A stretch of DNA of 64,000 nucleotides from Chlamydiia bacterium (GCA_030429605.1 JAUIEV010000003.1:124001-188000), one strand, 5' to 3'. Numbered from the stretch's first letter, positions 34,667-43,788 are shown. Numbers and translations: made by a program. Notes: generated by a model not told the origin, from the letters alone.

Positions 34667-36055
34667 ATGTCACGCGTAAGACTGGGTTTTTCAGAAATTG
34701 GAGATATCGGAGTTTCTGCTCCTATGAGGATTCATAGGTCGAGCGCTGATACGCATACCAACAAAGCTGCGCGCCTTCGTTTTACAGAAGAGGAAGACAC
34801 CTCCCCTCGAATAAAATTATCAGAAAAACCAGAGCGAAAGATCACAACCTACAAATGGGTTGAGATGGAGGATGGCACACTCCTTTTTGTTACAATCCAG
34901 GGAACAAATGGCAAACACCTTGGATGGGATGAAGAAGATACTGCGCTTGCGCAAAAAATTGACACATGTGCATCTCAACTTCGTGCCGCTGCTCGAACAC
35001 AAACCAGCGGTGAAGAAGCTCGTATGGTTCAGAGTGCATACGCATACTCTGCAGTCCTCTTAGATGACGATGCGTGCGAGGTTCAAATTGACCTCAAAAA
35101 AGGTGATGAGCGAACCTTTACTCACAAAACTGGCCGCTTCTTTCAAGAAGCTTTTTTTGGACCTCATATTGGTAAAGTCGACCCATATATCTCGTATGGC
35201 GGAACGTACATTTTAGACAAACAGACTGCATCGCACGTGAGTGCGCCATTTAAAGCGCTTTGCTCTCAGCTTTCAACAAGTGGCTTGTTTCAATCTGAAG
35301 CTGTGAGAGAGAAAAGACGATCCATCGACACCTTACTAAAAAAGCATGCGGAAATTCTCAACGCCGATAATACACCTGTGCAAACGCACACTCGAGCTGA
35401 ACTCACGCAGCACGTAATCAAATTAGCTCACGCAGAAGAAAGTGTGTTCCTTCATAAACCTCTTATTGTGCAGGGCGGGAAGTTCTCAGGCCTACAAGCT
35501 TCTTTGTTTTCAGAAGACAAAGATGTTCTTATTCCTGTTACCATTAAGCACCCAAATGGAACTGCACATGCTGTAAGTATCTACTACAAGTATGATCCAA
35601 AAAAACCAACGTTCTTTTTCTACGATTCTGAAGGAAAATCAAGCAAAGAGCTTCACCTTACGTCGCTCTTTGAAGCACTAAAAAATGCAGCCCCGAAAAC
35701 GACATACGGGATTGGCTCAATGCAGGTATATTCCTCTCAGAAAGCTACAGTTTCCGAAATCGCTCCAGAAGATCACCAAGCGAATGGCACAAAAAACTGC
35801 GTTCGCTATTCTCTTGAGTTTTTCAGAAAAATGATTCAGATGAGAGACTGCGACCTTGCTGAAACAACGCGCGAATACACTCAATTCATTGAGGAGAGCC
35901 TCTCTTCAGATAGACTTTCCACATCTATGCAAGGCTTTGCGCGCGACATTCTTGCAAAAATTCCTTTAAACAAGCGATGGAAGCCTGATATGGAAAAAAC
36001 CCTAGATAAGGACACTCCTCCATCGCCATACTATTTTGAGCCACGTGGTAAATAA
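34667..36055 (+). CDS. Candidate CE-clan (Ulp1/YopJ-like) cysteine protease or acetyltransferase effector
   Basis: 462 residues, no signal peptide, Ser/Arg-rich start. The C-terminal third shows an ordered catalytic pattern: His301 in AHAVSIYY, Asp320 in FFFYDSEG, Gln371 in DHQANG and Cys378 in GTKNCVRYSLEFF. His-Asp-Gln-Cys in this order, with a hydrophobic strand before the Asp and NG-x-x-x-C, is the layout of clan CE enzymes (Ulp1, bacterial deubiquitinases such as ChlaDub1, and YopJ acetyltransferases). The His to acid distance is 19 residues, as between His109 and Glu128 of YopJ. The Gln-Cys gap is one longer than in yeast Ulp1. Substrate and activity are unknown. It has its own strong promoter and stands alone. 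Confidence 0.65.
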   Translation: MSRVRLGFSEIGDIGVSAPMRIHRSSADTHTNKAARLRFTEEEDTSPRIKLSEKPERKITTYKWVEMEDGTLLFVTIQGTNGKHLGWDEEDTALAQKIDTCASQLRAAARTQTSGEEARMVQSAYAYSAVLLDDDACEVQIDLKKGDERTFTHKTGRFFQEAFFGPHIGKVDPYISYGGTYILDKQTASHVSAPFKALCSQLSTSGLFQSEAVREKRRSIDTLLKKHAEILNADNTPVQTHTRAELTQHVIKLAHAEESVFLHKPLIVQGGKFSGLQASLFSEDKDVLIPVTIKHPNGTAHAVSIYYKYDPKKPTFFFYDSEGKSSKELHLTSLFEALKNAAPKTTYGIGSMQVYSSQKATVSEIAPEDHQANGTKNCVRYSLEFFRKMIQMRDCDLAETTREYTQFIEESLSSDRLSTSMQGFARDILAKIPLNKRWKPDMEKTLDKDTPPSPYYFEPRGK

Positions 36056-36120
36056 TACCTCTTTTCCCCTATAATTTTTTTTACACATGTTTGAAAAACT
36101 TTTCGATTTTCATGTGAGGC

Positions 36121-36150
36121 TTGCAATCAAATAGCGCTCTTTGCCATACT
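36121..36150 (+). promoter_or_regulatory. Putative promoter of tRNA-Cys
   Basis: TTGCAA (36121-36126), 18 bases, CATACT (36145-36150), 24 bases before the tRNA. The rest of 36056-36174 holds nothing else that I recognise. Confidence 0.35.
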
Positions 36151-36174
36151 TAGCGTCCAAATATTAATTCTGAT

Positions 36175-36246
36175 GGTGGCATGGCCAAGTGGTAAGGCGG
36201 GAGCCTGCAAAGCTCTTATTCCCCAGTTCGAATCTGGGTGCCACCT
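36175..36246 (+). tRNA. tRNA-Cys (GCA)
   Basis: A complete cloverleaf. Acceptor GGTGGCA pairs with TGCCACC; the D arm is GCC...GGC; anticodon stem GGAGC/GCTCT with loop CTGCAAA gives anticodon GCA. The T arm is CCCAG-TTCGAAT-CTGGG, and the discriminator T is as expected for cysteine. CCA is not encoded. The rsmI frame follows closely. Confidence 0.95.
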
Positions 36247-36270
36247 TTTCTTTTCAGCGAGTTTTTTTAC

Positions 36271-37059
36271 GTGCTACACATTGTTGCAACGCCCATTGGA
36301 AACATCCAAGACATTACTCTCCGAGCAATACAAACTCTGAAAGACGTTGAATACATCTTAGCTGAGGATACCCGAGTCTCATCACATCTATTAAAAACAT
36401 TCGACATCGATACCCCCCTCCGCTCATTTCATGCATTTTCTGAAAAAAAACAAGAAGCAGCACTTCTTTCAGAACTAAAAAACGGGGTCGAAATTGCGCT
36501 GATTTCTGATGCTGGCATGCCATGTATATCCGATCCTGGCAGCTCTTTAATACGCGCCTGCAATGCTGAAAACATTCCTCTTACAGTATACCCTGGTCCA
36601 ACAGCCCCAATTACAGCACTTGTCGCTGCAGGCCTTGGAGACCACCCGTTTCAATTTCGAGGGTTTTTCCCTACAAAAAAACAAACTGAAGAAATAGTTC
36701 TCGCCTCTTTATATCAAGGAATCACTATTTACTATGAAGCCCCACATAGATTCTTAAAAACCATTTCGCTTTTTCCAAATGATGCGATGCTTACCTATGC
36801 ACGTGAGCTCACAAAAAAGTTTGAAACAGTAGCAACAATGCGTGCTGATGAAATGGTTGCTCATTTTTCAAAGCAGCCTCCAAGGGGCGAGTTTGTGTTG
36901 CTGGTCCACGGATACAACAAGCCTATTAGAGACCCAAAAGAACACGTTGCATACCTTCAAAAAACATTTGAAATTGACCAGAAAATGGCAATCAAAATTG
37001 CATCTGAAACGCTTGGAATCGGAAAACGCGAGGTCTATCGATTATGCCACGACATGTGA
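36271..37059 (+). CDS. rsmI: 16S rRNA (cytidine-2'-O)-methyltransferase RsmI
   Basis: Methylates C1402 of 16S rRNA with S-adenosylmethionine. 262 residues from the GTG at 36271 (LHIVATPIGNIQDITLRA), the usual N-terminus. The frame opens at 36238 inside the tRNA gene, so the inner GTG must be used. AEDTR, SDAGMPCISDPG and FYEAPHR motifs of the tetrapyrrole-methylase fold are clear. Its last 16 bases overlap the next gene. Confidence 0.93.
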   Translation: MLHIVATPIGNIQDITLRAIQTLKDVEYILAEDTRVSSHLLKTFDIDTPLRSFHAFSEKKQEAALLSELKNGVEIALISDAGMPCISDPGSSLIRACNAENIPLTVYPGPTAPITALVAAGLGDHPFQFRGFFPTKKQTEEIVLASLYQGITIYYEAPHRFLKTISLFPNDAMLTYARELTKKFETVATMRADEMVAHFSKQPPRGEFVLLVHGYNKPIRDPKEHVAYLQKTFEIDQKMAIKIASETLGIGKREVYRLCHDM

Positions 37060-37733
37060 TACTTGCATGCGCTTTTTTGAAAGAAGCTAAACCTCTTATC
37101 TCCCATTTTAAGCTCAAGCAAAAAGAGCCTGGAGTCTATTCATCTGAGAAGACAACACTTCTTCTTACCGGAAAAGGAAAAATAAATGCTGCTATTGCAG
37201 TGCAAAAAGCAGGAAAAGAAGGCGCACTTTTTTTGAATGTAGGCGTTGCCGGACATGCAACCCACCCTCTTGGGGCTACATTTCTGTGCCACAAAGTACT
37301 CGATCCTCTTCATACATTTTACCCTCAGATACTTCACAAAACACTCTTTCAAAGTGAAGTACTCCATACGGTTGATACACCAACTTCAACATATGATATG
37401 CCTGTGCTCTATGACATGGAAGCAACCGGCTTTTTTCAAGCAGCTCTCCAATTTAGTCCGCTTGAATATGTGCATGTAATCAAAGTCGTCTCAGACAATA
37501 AAGCTGAACCATTCACACCTTCACATGTCGACGCCCTGATGCATAAAACGATTCCCTGTATTGAAGAATGTATTCGCCTTGTGCCTCACCTCGATCTTGC
37601 TCCAGACATTTCTGAAGAACTAGCAACCCTCGAGAAACACTTCTCTCTCTCTGTTACTGAGAAACATAAACTGAAAGATATTCTTGAAAAACGCGCTCTA
37701 TTTGAGGAGCCTATACGCCCCCTTCCCTTATGA
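37044..37733 (+). CDS. Nucleoside phosphorylase / nucleosidase superfamily protein
   Basis: 229 residues with the MTAN/PNP fold pattern: VILACAFLKEAKPL at the N-terminus, LTGKGKINAA, LNVGVAGHATHPLG, YDMEATGFFQAA (active-site Met-Glu) and VVSDN near 152. It should cleave or phosphorolyse a nucleoside; candidates are MTA/SAH or futalosine, but the sequence does not choose. It overlaps rsmI by 16 bases and the following radical SAM gene by four (ATGA), so it is probably made together with that enzyme. Confidence 0.8.
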   Translation: MPRHVILACAFLKEAKPLISHFKLKQKEPGVYSSEKTTLLLTGKGKINAAIAVQKAGKEGALFLNVGVAGHATHPLGATFLCHKVLDPLHTFYPQILHKTLFQSEVLHTVDTPTSTYDMPVLYDMEATGFFQAALQFSPLEYVHVIKVVSDNKAEPFTPSHVDALMHKTIPCIEECIRLVPHLDLAPDISEELATLEKHFSLSVTEKHKLKDILEKRALFEEPIRPLPL

Positions 37734-38683
37734 TCTCAACACTATACATTGAAGAAGAAGCCCACAACTACCCGCTTACAAAAACCCTTTTATCTCGGTT
37801 TTCACACGCTCGCCACATTCCAATTGGCCGTTTCGGAGAAGTCTTTAATAGCGCAAAACAAAACTTTAGACTCCAAAAAGAGAAGCCTGCACTTATTCTC
37901 GCAGTAAAGCATGGGCGTCGCGTTCTTCCAATACCGGATGGGTATTCAATTGGAAGAGAGAAAAATTACTATTTTTCTCACCTGTTAAATTGCCCTTTCG
38001 ATTGTAGCTACTGCTTTTTACAAGGAATGTATAGATCTGCACATTATGTTCTTTTCGTGAATTATGAGGACTATATGGAAGATATCGCATCTGTTTCACA
38101 TGAAGCTCCAACCACATTTTTTTCTGGGTACGACGGAGACAGCCTTGCACTTGAGTCATTTATCTCGTTTACCCAAACATTTTTTCCTTTTTTTGAAAAA
38201 CTCTCTCATGCAGAACTTGAATTGAGAACAAAAAGCGTTTCTATAAAAACACTCCTTCAGCAAGAGCCTCTACAGAATGTTGTGGTTGCATACAGTCTGA
38301 ATCCACATACAGTGGCAAAAAAATATGAACCAAAAACCCCATCGCTTGCAGCACGTCTTGATGCGCTTGAAAAACTTGAACAACATGGATGGAGGGTAGG
38401 CCTGCGATTTGATCCGGTGCTCTATGTAGAAAATTATAAGGCTCAGTATGCCCCTTTTTTCGACGAGGTATTTTCTCGAGTAAAAAATCCCCACTCGGTC
38501 ACTCTTGGAGGATTTCGCGTTCCAAAAGACCTCTATAAAAAAATGCGCAAAATAGCTCCCACAAACCTGGTTATAGCCCAAGGCTCACCAGAAAGTGAGA
38601 TCCTTCCTTTTTGCGCTGCTCAAATACGGAACCACATAGAGGAGGAGCGGTTTTTCCCATGTCAAAGCATCAACGAATCTTAG
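37730..38683 (+). CDS. Radical SAM protein of the spore photoproduct lyase family
   Basis: 317 residues. The cluster motif CPFDCSYCFLQGMY (Cys88, Cys92, Cys95) has the x3-x2 spacing and position of spore photoproduct lyase, followed by the family's SGYDGDSLALE block, ELRTKS, YSLNP and RFDPV. Chlamydiae make no endospores, so another lesion or substrate is likely. The cysteine that donates hydrogen in Bacillus SplB lies, by my eye alignment, where this protein has Tyr in SGYDGD, which would change the chemistry. A Cys near the C-terminus (FFPCQS) is also present. The ATGA overlap with the phosphorylase gene and the overlap with the SDR gene point to one operon. Confidence 0.8.
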   Translation: MISTLYIEEEAHNYPLTKTLLSRFSHARHIPIGRFGEVFNSAKQNFRLQKEKPALILAVKHGRRVLPIPDGYSIGREKNYYFSHLLNCPFDCSYCFLQGMYRSAHYVLFVNYEDYMEDIASVSHEAPTTFFSGYDGDSLALESFISFTQTFFPFFEKLSHAELELRTKSVSIKTLLQQEPLQNVVVAYSLNPHTVAKKYEPKTPSLAARLDALEKLEQHGWRVGLRFDPVLYVENYKAQYAPFFDEVFSRVKNPHSVTLGGFRVPKDLYKKMRKIAPTNLVIAQGSPESEILPFCAAQIRNHIEEERFFPCQSINES

Positions 38684-39363
38684 TCACAGGAGGCACCTCA
38701 GGAATCGGAAAGGCCCTAGCTGAAAACCTTAGCGGCTCTATTTATACGATGGGTCGATCAGAAGGTGCTGACATCACATGTGATTTTCAAGATATTCACG
38801 CTGTGTGCAACACCCCTCTACCTGAAAATATTACGACACTCATCTGCAATGCGGGGATGGGGCTTTTTGGAAACCTGGAAGAGCTTTCCCATGCACAAAT
38901 TGATGCACTCATGACTGTGAATACACTCTCACACATTCACCTCGTACGACGGCTCGTTCCCTCTCTCAAAAAGCAAGAGAGAGCAGACATTATCTTTATC
39001 GGCTCTGAAGCAGCGCGTATTGGCAAAAGAAAAGGAACCGTCTATTGCGCATCAAAATGGGCGCTCAGAGGTTTCGCATACGCCTTACGCGATGAGTGCT
39101 CTTCATCTTCAGTCAACGTTTCGATCATTAACCCAGGAATGGTACGCACTCCTTTTTTTGATACGCTTTCATTTGAACCTGGCGATGCTTTTTCCCATGC
39201 TATTGAGCCAAATGACATCGTTGAGGCTGTTCGTGCTATTTTATCGATGCGTCCAGGCACTGTCGTAGATGAGATAACACTCTCACCAAAACAACATGTA
39301 GTCAAAAAAAAGAGTTCTTTAGAAAAAACGCTTAAGGAACAAGACTTGGCGACTTTGCAATAA
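38659..39363 (+). CDS. Short-chain dehydrogenase/reductase
   Basis: 234 residues of classical SDR type: TGGTSGIGKALAE (cofactor-binding TGxxxGIG), CNAGMGLFG (NAG), the Ser of FIGSEAARIG, then YCASKWALRG with the catalytic Tyr and Lys. I start at the ATG at 38659 (SKHQRILVTGG), with GGAGGA upstream, rather than the frame opening at 38611. Its 5' end overlaps the radical SAM gene by 25 bases and its 3' end overlaps rmlA on the other strand by 32. Substrate unknown; gene association with the phosphorylase and the SPL-like enzyme suggests a shared pathway. Confidence 0.88.
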   Translation: MSKHQRILVTGGTSGIGKALAENLSGSIYTMGRSEGADITCDFQDIHAVCNTPLPENITTLICNAGMGLFGNLEELSHAQIDALMTVNTLSHIHLVRRLVPSLKKQERADIIFIGSEAARIGKRKGTVYCASKWALRGFAYALRDECSSSSVNVSIINPGMVRTPFFDTLSFEPGDAFSHAIEPNDIVEAVRAILSMRPGTVVDEITLSPKQHVVKKKSSLEKTLKEQDLATLQ

Positions 39364-40216
39364 GAGATTGCAAGTAGAGTCCGTACGCACTACTTTTATA
39401 TTTTGCTGCAGCTGCCTCAAGATCTGTATCTGTAATATATCCAAGAGTATATGCTATTTCTTCAAGACATGCTATTTGGATTCCTTGCCTGTGCTGGATT
39501 GTTTGGACATAGTGACCCGCTTCTGTCAAGGAATCACATGTCCCGGTATCTAGCCACACAAACCCTTTTTCAAGGAGCTGAATGCTCAGTTTTCCTTGAG
39601 ACAAATAGACTTTATTGACATCGGTAATCTCTAGTTCACCACGTCCTGAAGGGTTTAAGGACTGCGCTATTTCAACCACAGTATTATCATACGCATAGAC
39701 TCCTGTCACAGCATACGAGGAAGGTGGACTTTTCGGCTTTTCAATAATATCTGTAATACATCCCTCATCATTTAAAGCAAGAACACCGTAGCGTTCTGGA
39801 TCTGAGACTTGGTATCCATACACAAGTCCCCCATCTGACACAGCCGACATCGCACCGAAAATGTGCTGCATATTTGGCCCATGGAAAATATTATCACCAA
39901 GAATCAATGCAACCGGATCGGTTCCAATAAATGATTTTCCTATGATAAACGCCTCTGCAATACCATTTGCCTCTTCTTGAACAGCATACGAAATAGACAC
40001 ACCAAAAGATGTTCCATCTCCAAGCAGCGCGTGGAAACGAGGAATATCCACTTCATTTGTTATCAGCAGTATGTCACGGATCCCAGCATACAAAAAAACA
40101 GACAGAGGATAGTAAATCATTGGCTTATCAAAAACAGGAAGGAGCTGCTTAGATGTTGCTTTTGTAATTGGAAACAAACGAGAGCCGGTTCCACCAGCAA
40201 GAATTATCCCTTTCAT
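39332..40216 (-). CDS. rmlA: Glucose-1-phosphate thymidylyltransferase
   Basis: Makes dTDP-glucose, first step toward dTDP-rhamnose. 294 residues with LAGGTGSRLFPITKATSKQLLP at the N-terminus (nucleotide-binding GxGxRxxPxTxxxxKxxxP), then the family blocks EEANGIAEAF and LGDNIFHG. The rmlB, rmlC and rmlD genes are not in this window, so either they are elsewhere or the enzyme serves another dTDP- or UDP-sugar. It overlaps the SDR gene tail to tail. Confidence 0.93.
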   Translation of the reverse strand: MKGIILAGGTGSRLFPITKATSKQLLPVFDKPMIYYPLSVFLYAGIRDILLITNEVDIPRFHALLGDGTSFGVSISYAVQEEANGIAEAFIIGKSFIGTDPVALILGDNIFHGPNMQHIFGAMSAVSDGGLVYGYQVSDPERYGVLALNDEGCITDIIEKPKSPPSSYAVTGVYAYDNTVVEIAQSLNPSGRGELEITDVNKVYLSQGKLSIQLLEKGFVWLDTGTCDSLTEAGHYVQTIQHRQGIQIACLEEIAYTLGYITDTDLEAAAAKYKSSAYGLYLQSLIAKSPSLVP

Positions 40217-40233
40217 ATCAAGTCCTCAGTCAA

Positions 40234-40746
40234 TCAGGTGATCGTGTAAATCTCTTTTCTATTCCTCTCGTATTCATGCATATCAAGACCATACCCGATA
40301 ACAAACTCGTCTTCGATTGTATGGAGCGCATAATCGACATCAAAATCTACTTTTCTTTGTTTGATTTTTTTTACGAATACCATTGTTTCAAGAGTGCGGG
40401 GGTTCATCGCTTTAAAGTGAGAAAATACAGCGTGCATTGTAATACCGGTATCAAAAATATCATCGAGAATGATGACGTGGCGTCCTGAAACATCTACTTC
40501 TTCACAATATGAAATAGTCAGTTCTTCCTGCTGTTTTCCAACGTAGCTATTACACTCAATCGTACTGAATGTACATGGCATCTGAAGCGCTTTCATGAGA
40601 TCTGCAGCAAAAAAAAGCGTTCCTTTCAGTATAACAACAAAGTGGATCGATGCACCTGCATATTTTTTTTGAAGCAACGATGCAGTCTCAGCTATTGAGG
40701 CTGCAATTTGAGATTCAGAAATCAGTACGTTTTCATGTGTTTTCAT
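40234..40746 (-). CDS. hpt: Hypoxanthine phosphoribosyltransferase
   Basis: Purine salvage: converts hypoxanthine or guanine to the nucleotide with PRPP. 170 residues from the ATG at 40746 (KTHENVLISESQI); the frame runs further up but overlaps accC. The PRPP loop VIILDDIFDTGIT and the lysine in VFVKK that reads the base are present. Chlamydiaceae lack this enzyme as I recall, so it fits an environmental relative with some purine salvage. Confidence 0.9.
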   Translation of the reverse strand: MKTHENVLISESQIAASIAETASLLQKKYAGASIHFVVILKGTLFFAADLMKALQMPCTFSTIECNSYVGKQQEELTISYCEEVDVSGRHVIILDDIFDTGITMHAVFSHFKAMNPRTLETMVFVKKIKQRKVDFDVDYALHTIEDEFVIGYGLDMHEYERNRKEIYTIT

Positions 40747-42100
40747 CGAAACGTACTCCACTCGCCAAGAGTTCATCAAGATATGCAAGCGTATACTCAG
40801 TCCCTTGAAGGAAGGTCGGCTGTTTCAGCATAAATTGATGAAACGGAAGTGTTGTATGTACTCCACCTATATGAAACTCTCTTAAAGCCCGCTCTGCTTT
40901 TGCAATTGCATCATCACGTGAAGTCCCAGACACGATAAGCTTTGCGATCATTGAATCGTAGTAGGGCGGAATACTATATCCGGAGTAACATGCCGAATCA
41001 ACGCGAACGTGTGGTCCTGTTGGAGGCATATAATATTCAAGCTTTCCTGGGGACGGAGTAAAGTTTGTTGAGGGATTTTCAGCATTGATCCTAAACTGGA
41101 TAACATGCCCCTGCAAAGATATATCTTCTTGCGTATAGCTTAATTTCTCTCCTAGAGCTAAACGAATTTGTTCTCGCACAAGGTCAACACCTGTCACCTC
41201 TTCTGTAATTGTATGCTCAACCTGTATTCGAGTGTTCACTTCCATAAAGTAGAAGTTTTTTTGCTCATCAACTAAGAATTCAACTGTTCCAACGGTATGG
41301 TATCCAGCTTCCTTGAGGATATTCACTGCACACATTCCCATCTTTTGACGCATTGCATCTGAAACGATAGGACTCGGCGTTTCTTCGATGAGCTTTTGCC
41401 GGCGTCTTTGGATTGTGCAGTCTCTTTCTCCTAGATGAACATAGTTACCATATGCATCACCCATAACCTGTATTTCAACATGCCGAGGGTTGACAACCAT
41501 TTTCTCAAGGTACACATCCGGATTGCTAAACGCGGCCTCTGCTTCGGCTCTTGCAGCCACAAATTTTTTCGCAAAATCGTGTTCATCATCTGCAACACGG
41601 ATTCCTTTTCCGCCTCCGCCAGCAGATGCTTTAATAAAGACTGGATATCCTATTTTTCCGGCTTCTTTTAGCCCTTCTTCGACAGTTTCTACAACACCTG
41701 CAGAACCTGGAATGACTGGACATTCCACTTTTCGAGCTATTGCTTTCGCAACAGATTTATCTCCAAGCTTTGAGATCGCATCAGACGAGGGGCCAATAAA
41801 GGTTAGGTTAGAAGCCTCACAAATCGATGCAAACTGTGCATTCTCTGAAAGAAAGCCATAACCTGGATGAATTCCGTTTGCATGCGTAATCTCTGCAGCC
41901 GCTAAAATACGTGGAATTTTCAGGTATGAGTGCACAGCCTGAGGCTTCCCGATACAAATTGCTTCATCAGCATGAAGCACATGTAGCGCCTCACTATCCG
42001 CTTCAGAATAGACAGCAACCGTTTCTAAACCTAGGTCATGACATGCCTGGATAATTCGAACTGCGATTTCACCGCGGTTTGCAATTAAGACCTTTTTCAT
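40733..42100 (-). CDS. accC: Acetyl-CoA carboxylase, biotin carboxylase subunit
   Basis: ATP-dependent carboxylation of biotin on AccB, first step of malonyl-CoA synthesis. 455 residues from the ATG at 42100 (KKVLIANRGEIAVRI), with AAGG five bases upstream. ATP-grasp blocks KASAGGGGKGIR and EVNTRIQVEH are present. Order efp-accB-accC is the chlamydial order. Overlaps hpt by 14 bases. Confidence 0.97.
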   Translation of the reverse strand: MKKVLIANRGEIAVRIIQACHDLGLETVAVYSEADSEALHVLHADEAICIGKPQAVHSYLKIPRILAAAEITHANGIHPGYGFLSENAQFASICEASNLTFIGPSSDAISKLGDKSVAKAIARKVECPVIPGSAGVVETVEEGLKEAGKIGYPVFIKASAGGGGKGIRVADDEHDFAKKFVAARAEAEAAFSNPDVYLEKMVVNPRHVEIQVMGDAYGNYVHLGERDCTIQRRRQKLIEETPSPIVSDAMRQKMGMCAVNILKEAGYHTVGTVEFLVDEQKNFYFMEVNTRIQVEHTITEEVTGVDLVREQIRLALGEKLSYTQEDISLQGHVIQFRINAENPSTNFTPSPGKLEYYMPPTGPHVRVDSACYSGYSIPPYYDSMIAKLIVSGTSRDDAIAKAERALREFHIGGVHTTLPFHQFMLKQPTFLQGTEYTLAYLDELLASGVRFDENT

Positions 42101-42108
42101 GCACACCT

Positions 42109-42549
42109 TTATTCTACAATGAACAGTTTTGTTCCAAACTCAACAGGGCTGGCATTCTCTGCGAGAACTTCTCTGACTGTACCAGAAACGCCTGCTTTCA
42201 CCTCATTCATAACCTTCATTGCTTCAATGATGCATACGACAGAGTCCGGCGTGACCGTATCTCCTACCTTGACGAACGGCGGGTCCTCTGGGGAAGGAGA
42301 AGCATAAAACGTTCCAACCATGGGTGAATCGATAGACTTTCCAGATGGAGATGACTGAGGAGTTTGGTGCACAGCTTCACTTGCTTGAGGAAGTTGGGCA
42401 TGAGGCATAACCACATGATGAGGCTGAACACCATGAGGTGTTTCTAAGGAAATTTCAGTCCCATCTTTTTCTTTGATGCCGAGCTTTGAAAACCCTTTGT
42501 CAAGCATCAAGTCCATCAGTTTCTCAATATGCTCAATATCCATATACAT
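42109..42549 (-). CDS. accB: Acetyl-CoA carboxylase, biotin carboxyl carrier protein
   Basis: 146 residues: a helical N-terminus, a His/Pro/Ser-rich hinge (about 40-72) and the biotinyl domain with [10 protein letters not shown] (biotin on Lys112). The start ATG shares bases with the efp stop (TAATG), with AAAGGA four bases before it; a second ATG lies six bases inside. Confidence 0.96.
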   Translation of the reverse strand: MYMDIEHIEKLMDLMLDKGFSKLGIKEKDGTEISLETPHGVQPHHVVMPHAQLPQASEAVHQTPQSSPSGKSIDSPMVGTFYASPSPEDPPFVKVGDTVTPDSVVCIIEAMKVMNEVKAGVSGTVREVLAENASPVEFGTKLFIVE

Positions 42550-43106
42550 TAAATCCTTTGTACAAACTCAGCTGCAGATGTATCGACTTTGACAACGTCA
42601 CCTGATTCAATAAATAACGGGACTTCAATTTTTGCACCCGTTTCAAGGACGCCAATTTTGTTAGCACTCGAAACAGCCACACTCGCTTCCATAGCTTCAA
42701 CTTTGACAACCATAAGCTCCAAAAACTGCGGAAGTTCAATAGAAAAAACGGTATTGCCGTAAAACATGGCTTTGAGCTGTATCCCCTCTTTCAAAAACTG
42801 CACTTTTTCTCCAATAACTGTCGATGGGACAAGAACATTTTCAAGTTCGTCTATATCGAGAAAAAAGAAATCTTTTCCTTCAGGGTACAAAAACTCAAGG
42901 CGTCTTTCAGAGAGAGCAACATTGTCTACTTCCTGATCGACTTTAAAGTTTTTTTCAATAATTTCTTCGGTCATTAAATTCCGAAGCTTTGTTTTAACAA
43001 AGGGAACACCCTTTGCAACGGTCACTTTAACACTTGATTCAACCCGGTATATCTGATCTTCGAGTGAGATAGTCATTCCTGGTGTAATTTGATTTGTCTT
43101 AGACAT
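42549..43106 (-). CDS. efp: Elongation factor P
   Basis: Relieves ribosome stalling at polyproline. 185 residues from the ATG at 43106 ([12 protein letters not shown]); the frame opens earlier but inside the HAD gene. The loop [14 protein letters not shown] holds Lys32 at the site that other bacteria modify. Chlamydiae have two efp genes; this one sits with accB/accC. No EpmA or EpmB gene is near. Confidence 0.95.
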   Translation of the reverse strand: MSKTNQITPGMTISLEDQIYRVESSVKVTVAKGVPFVKTKLRNLMTEEIIEKNFKVDQEVDNVALSERRLEFLYPEGKDFFFLDIDELENVLVPSTVIGEKVQFLKEGIQLKAMFYGNTVFSIELPQFLELMVVKVEAMEASVAVSSANKIGVLETGAKIEVPLFIESGDVVKVDTSAAEFVQRI

Positions 43107-43788
43107 TCGGGTAACCTTCCTTGCTTGGCTCTTCAAGAATAGATCGAAGTTGTTCTAATGTGGTAATGGTATAATCCACATCGGTTTTAATTCCAGTATA
43201 ACCTAAGCCTCTTCCCCATTTCATATGGACAGTATTCATTCCAAGGCGTTTTGCGGGGGATAAATCTCGAGCAATACGATCACCTATCACAAAAATTTTT
43301 TGAGGCGAAATACCAGAATGGTCGAGAATTGCTTTATATGCATCTTCTTTCGGAGCATTTTCTGAAATGTAAATGTATTCAAATAAGTCTACGGGAATTC
43401 CCGCTTTCCTCAGTTTTTCCCGCTGGACCGACTCTTTCCCCTTTGAAACAATCCCAAGAGTGTAGTGACGAGCAAGGCGAGACACCAACTCAACTGCACC
43501 ATCGACAGCATGTACGCGTTCGGGAAGCTCTTTTGGAGCATACATTTCTTGCAAAGCTGCCTTGTAGTGCGTATCTGATCCGTCACACAGCTCAACAAAC
43601 TCATGAATTGCATCCTGAGAGCTGATTGAGGCGCTATCGAGTGTTTTTAGCTGAGTAAACGCATGCTGAGGATCTCCTGTAACAACTCCTTCTTTCGTGA
43701 GGTATGCAATGACCTTTTCTAAAAGCGGAGGAATCACCGTTCCTGAGGTATCAATAAGGGTATCATCAATATCAAATAGTAGTAGCAA
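43099..43788 (-). CDS. HAD-superfamily hydrolase
   Basis: 229 residues with HAD motif I FDIDDTLIDT, motif II in GIVSKGK, then EDAYKAILDHSG and motif IV VIGDRIARDLSPAKRLG. Likely a small-molecule phosphatase with a helical cap (phosphoglycolate-phosphatase or YjjG type). The frame opens with TTG at 43788, overlapping the upstream gene by 17 bases; there is no earlier ATG. Overlaps efp by eight bases. Substrate unknown. Confidence 0.88.
   Translation of the reverse strand: MLLLFDIDDTLIDTSGTVIPPLLEKVIAYLTKEGVVTGDPQHAFTQLKTLDSASISSQDAIHEFVELCDGSDTHYKAALQEMYAPKELPERVHAVDGAVELVSRLARHYTLGIVSKGKESVQREKLRKAGIPVDLFEYIYISENAPKEDAYKAILDHSGISPQKIFVIGDRIARDLSPAKRLGMNTVHMKWGRGLGYTGIKTDVDYTITTLEQLRSILEEPSKEGYPNV

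Noticed and set aside
36087-36134. 15-codon frame before tRNA-Cys
   Set aside because: Very short, no ribosome site, and it covers the likely tRNA promoter.
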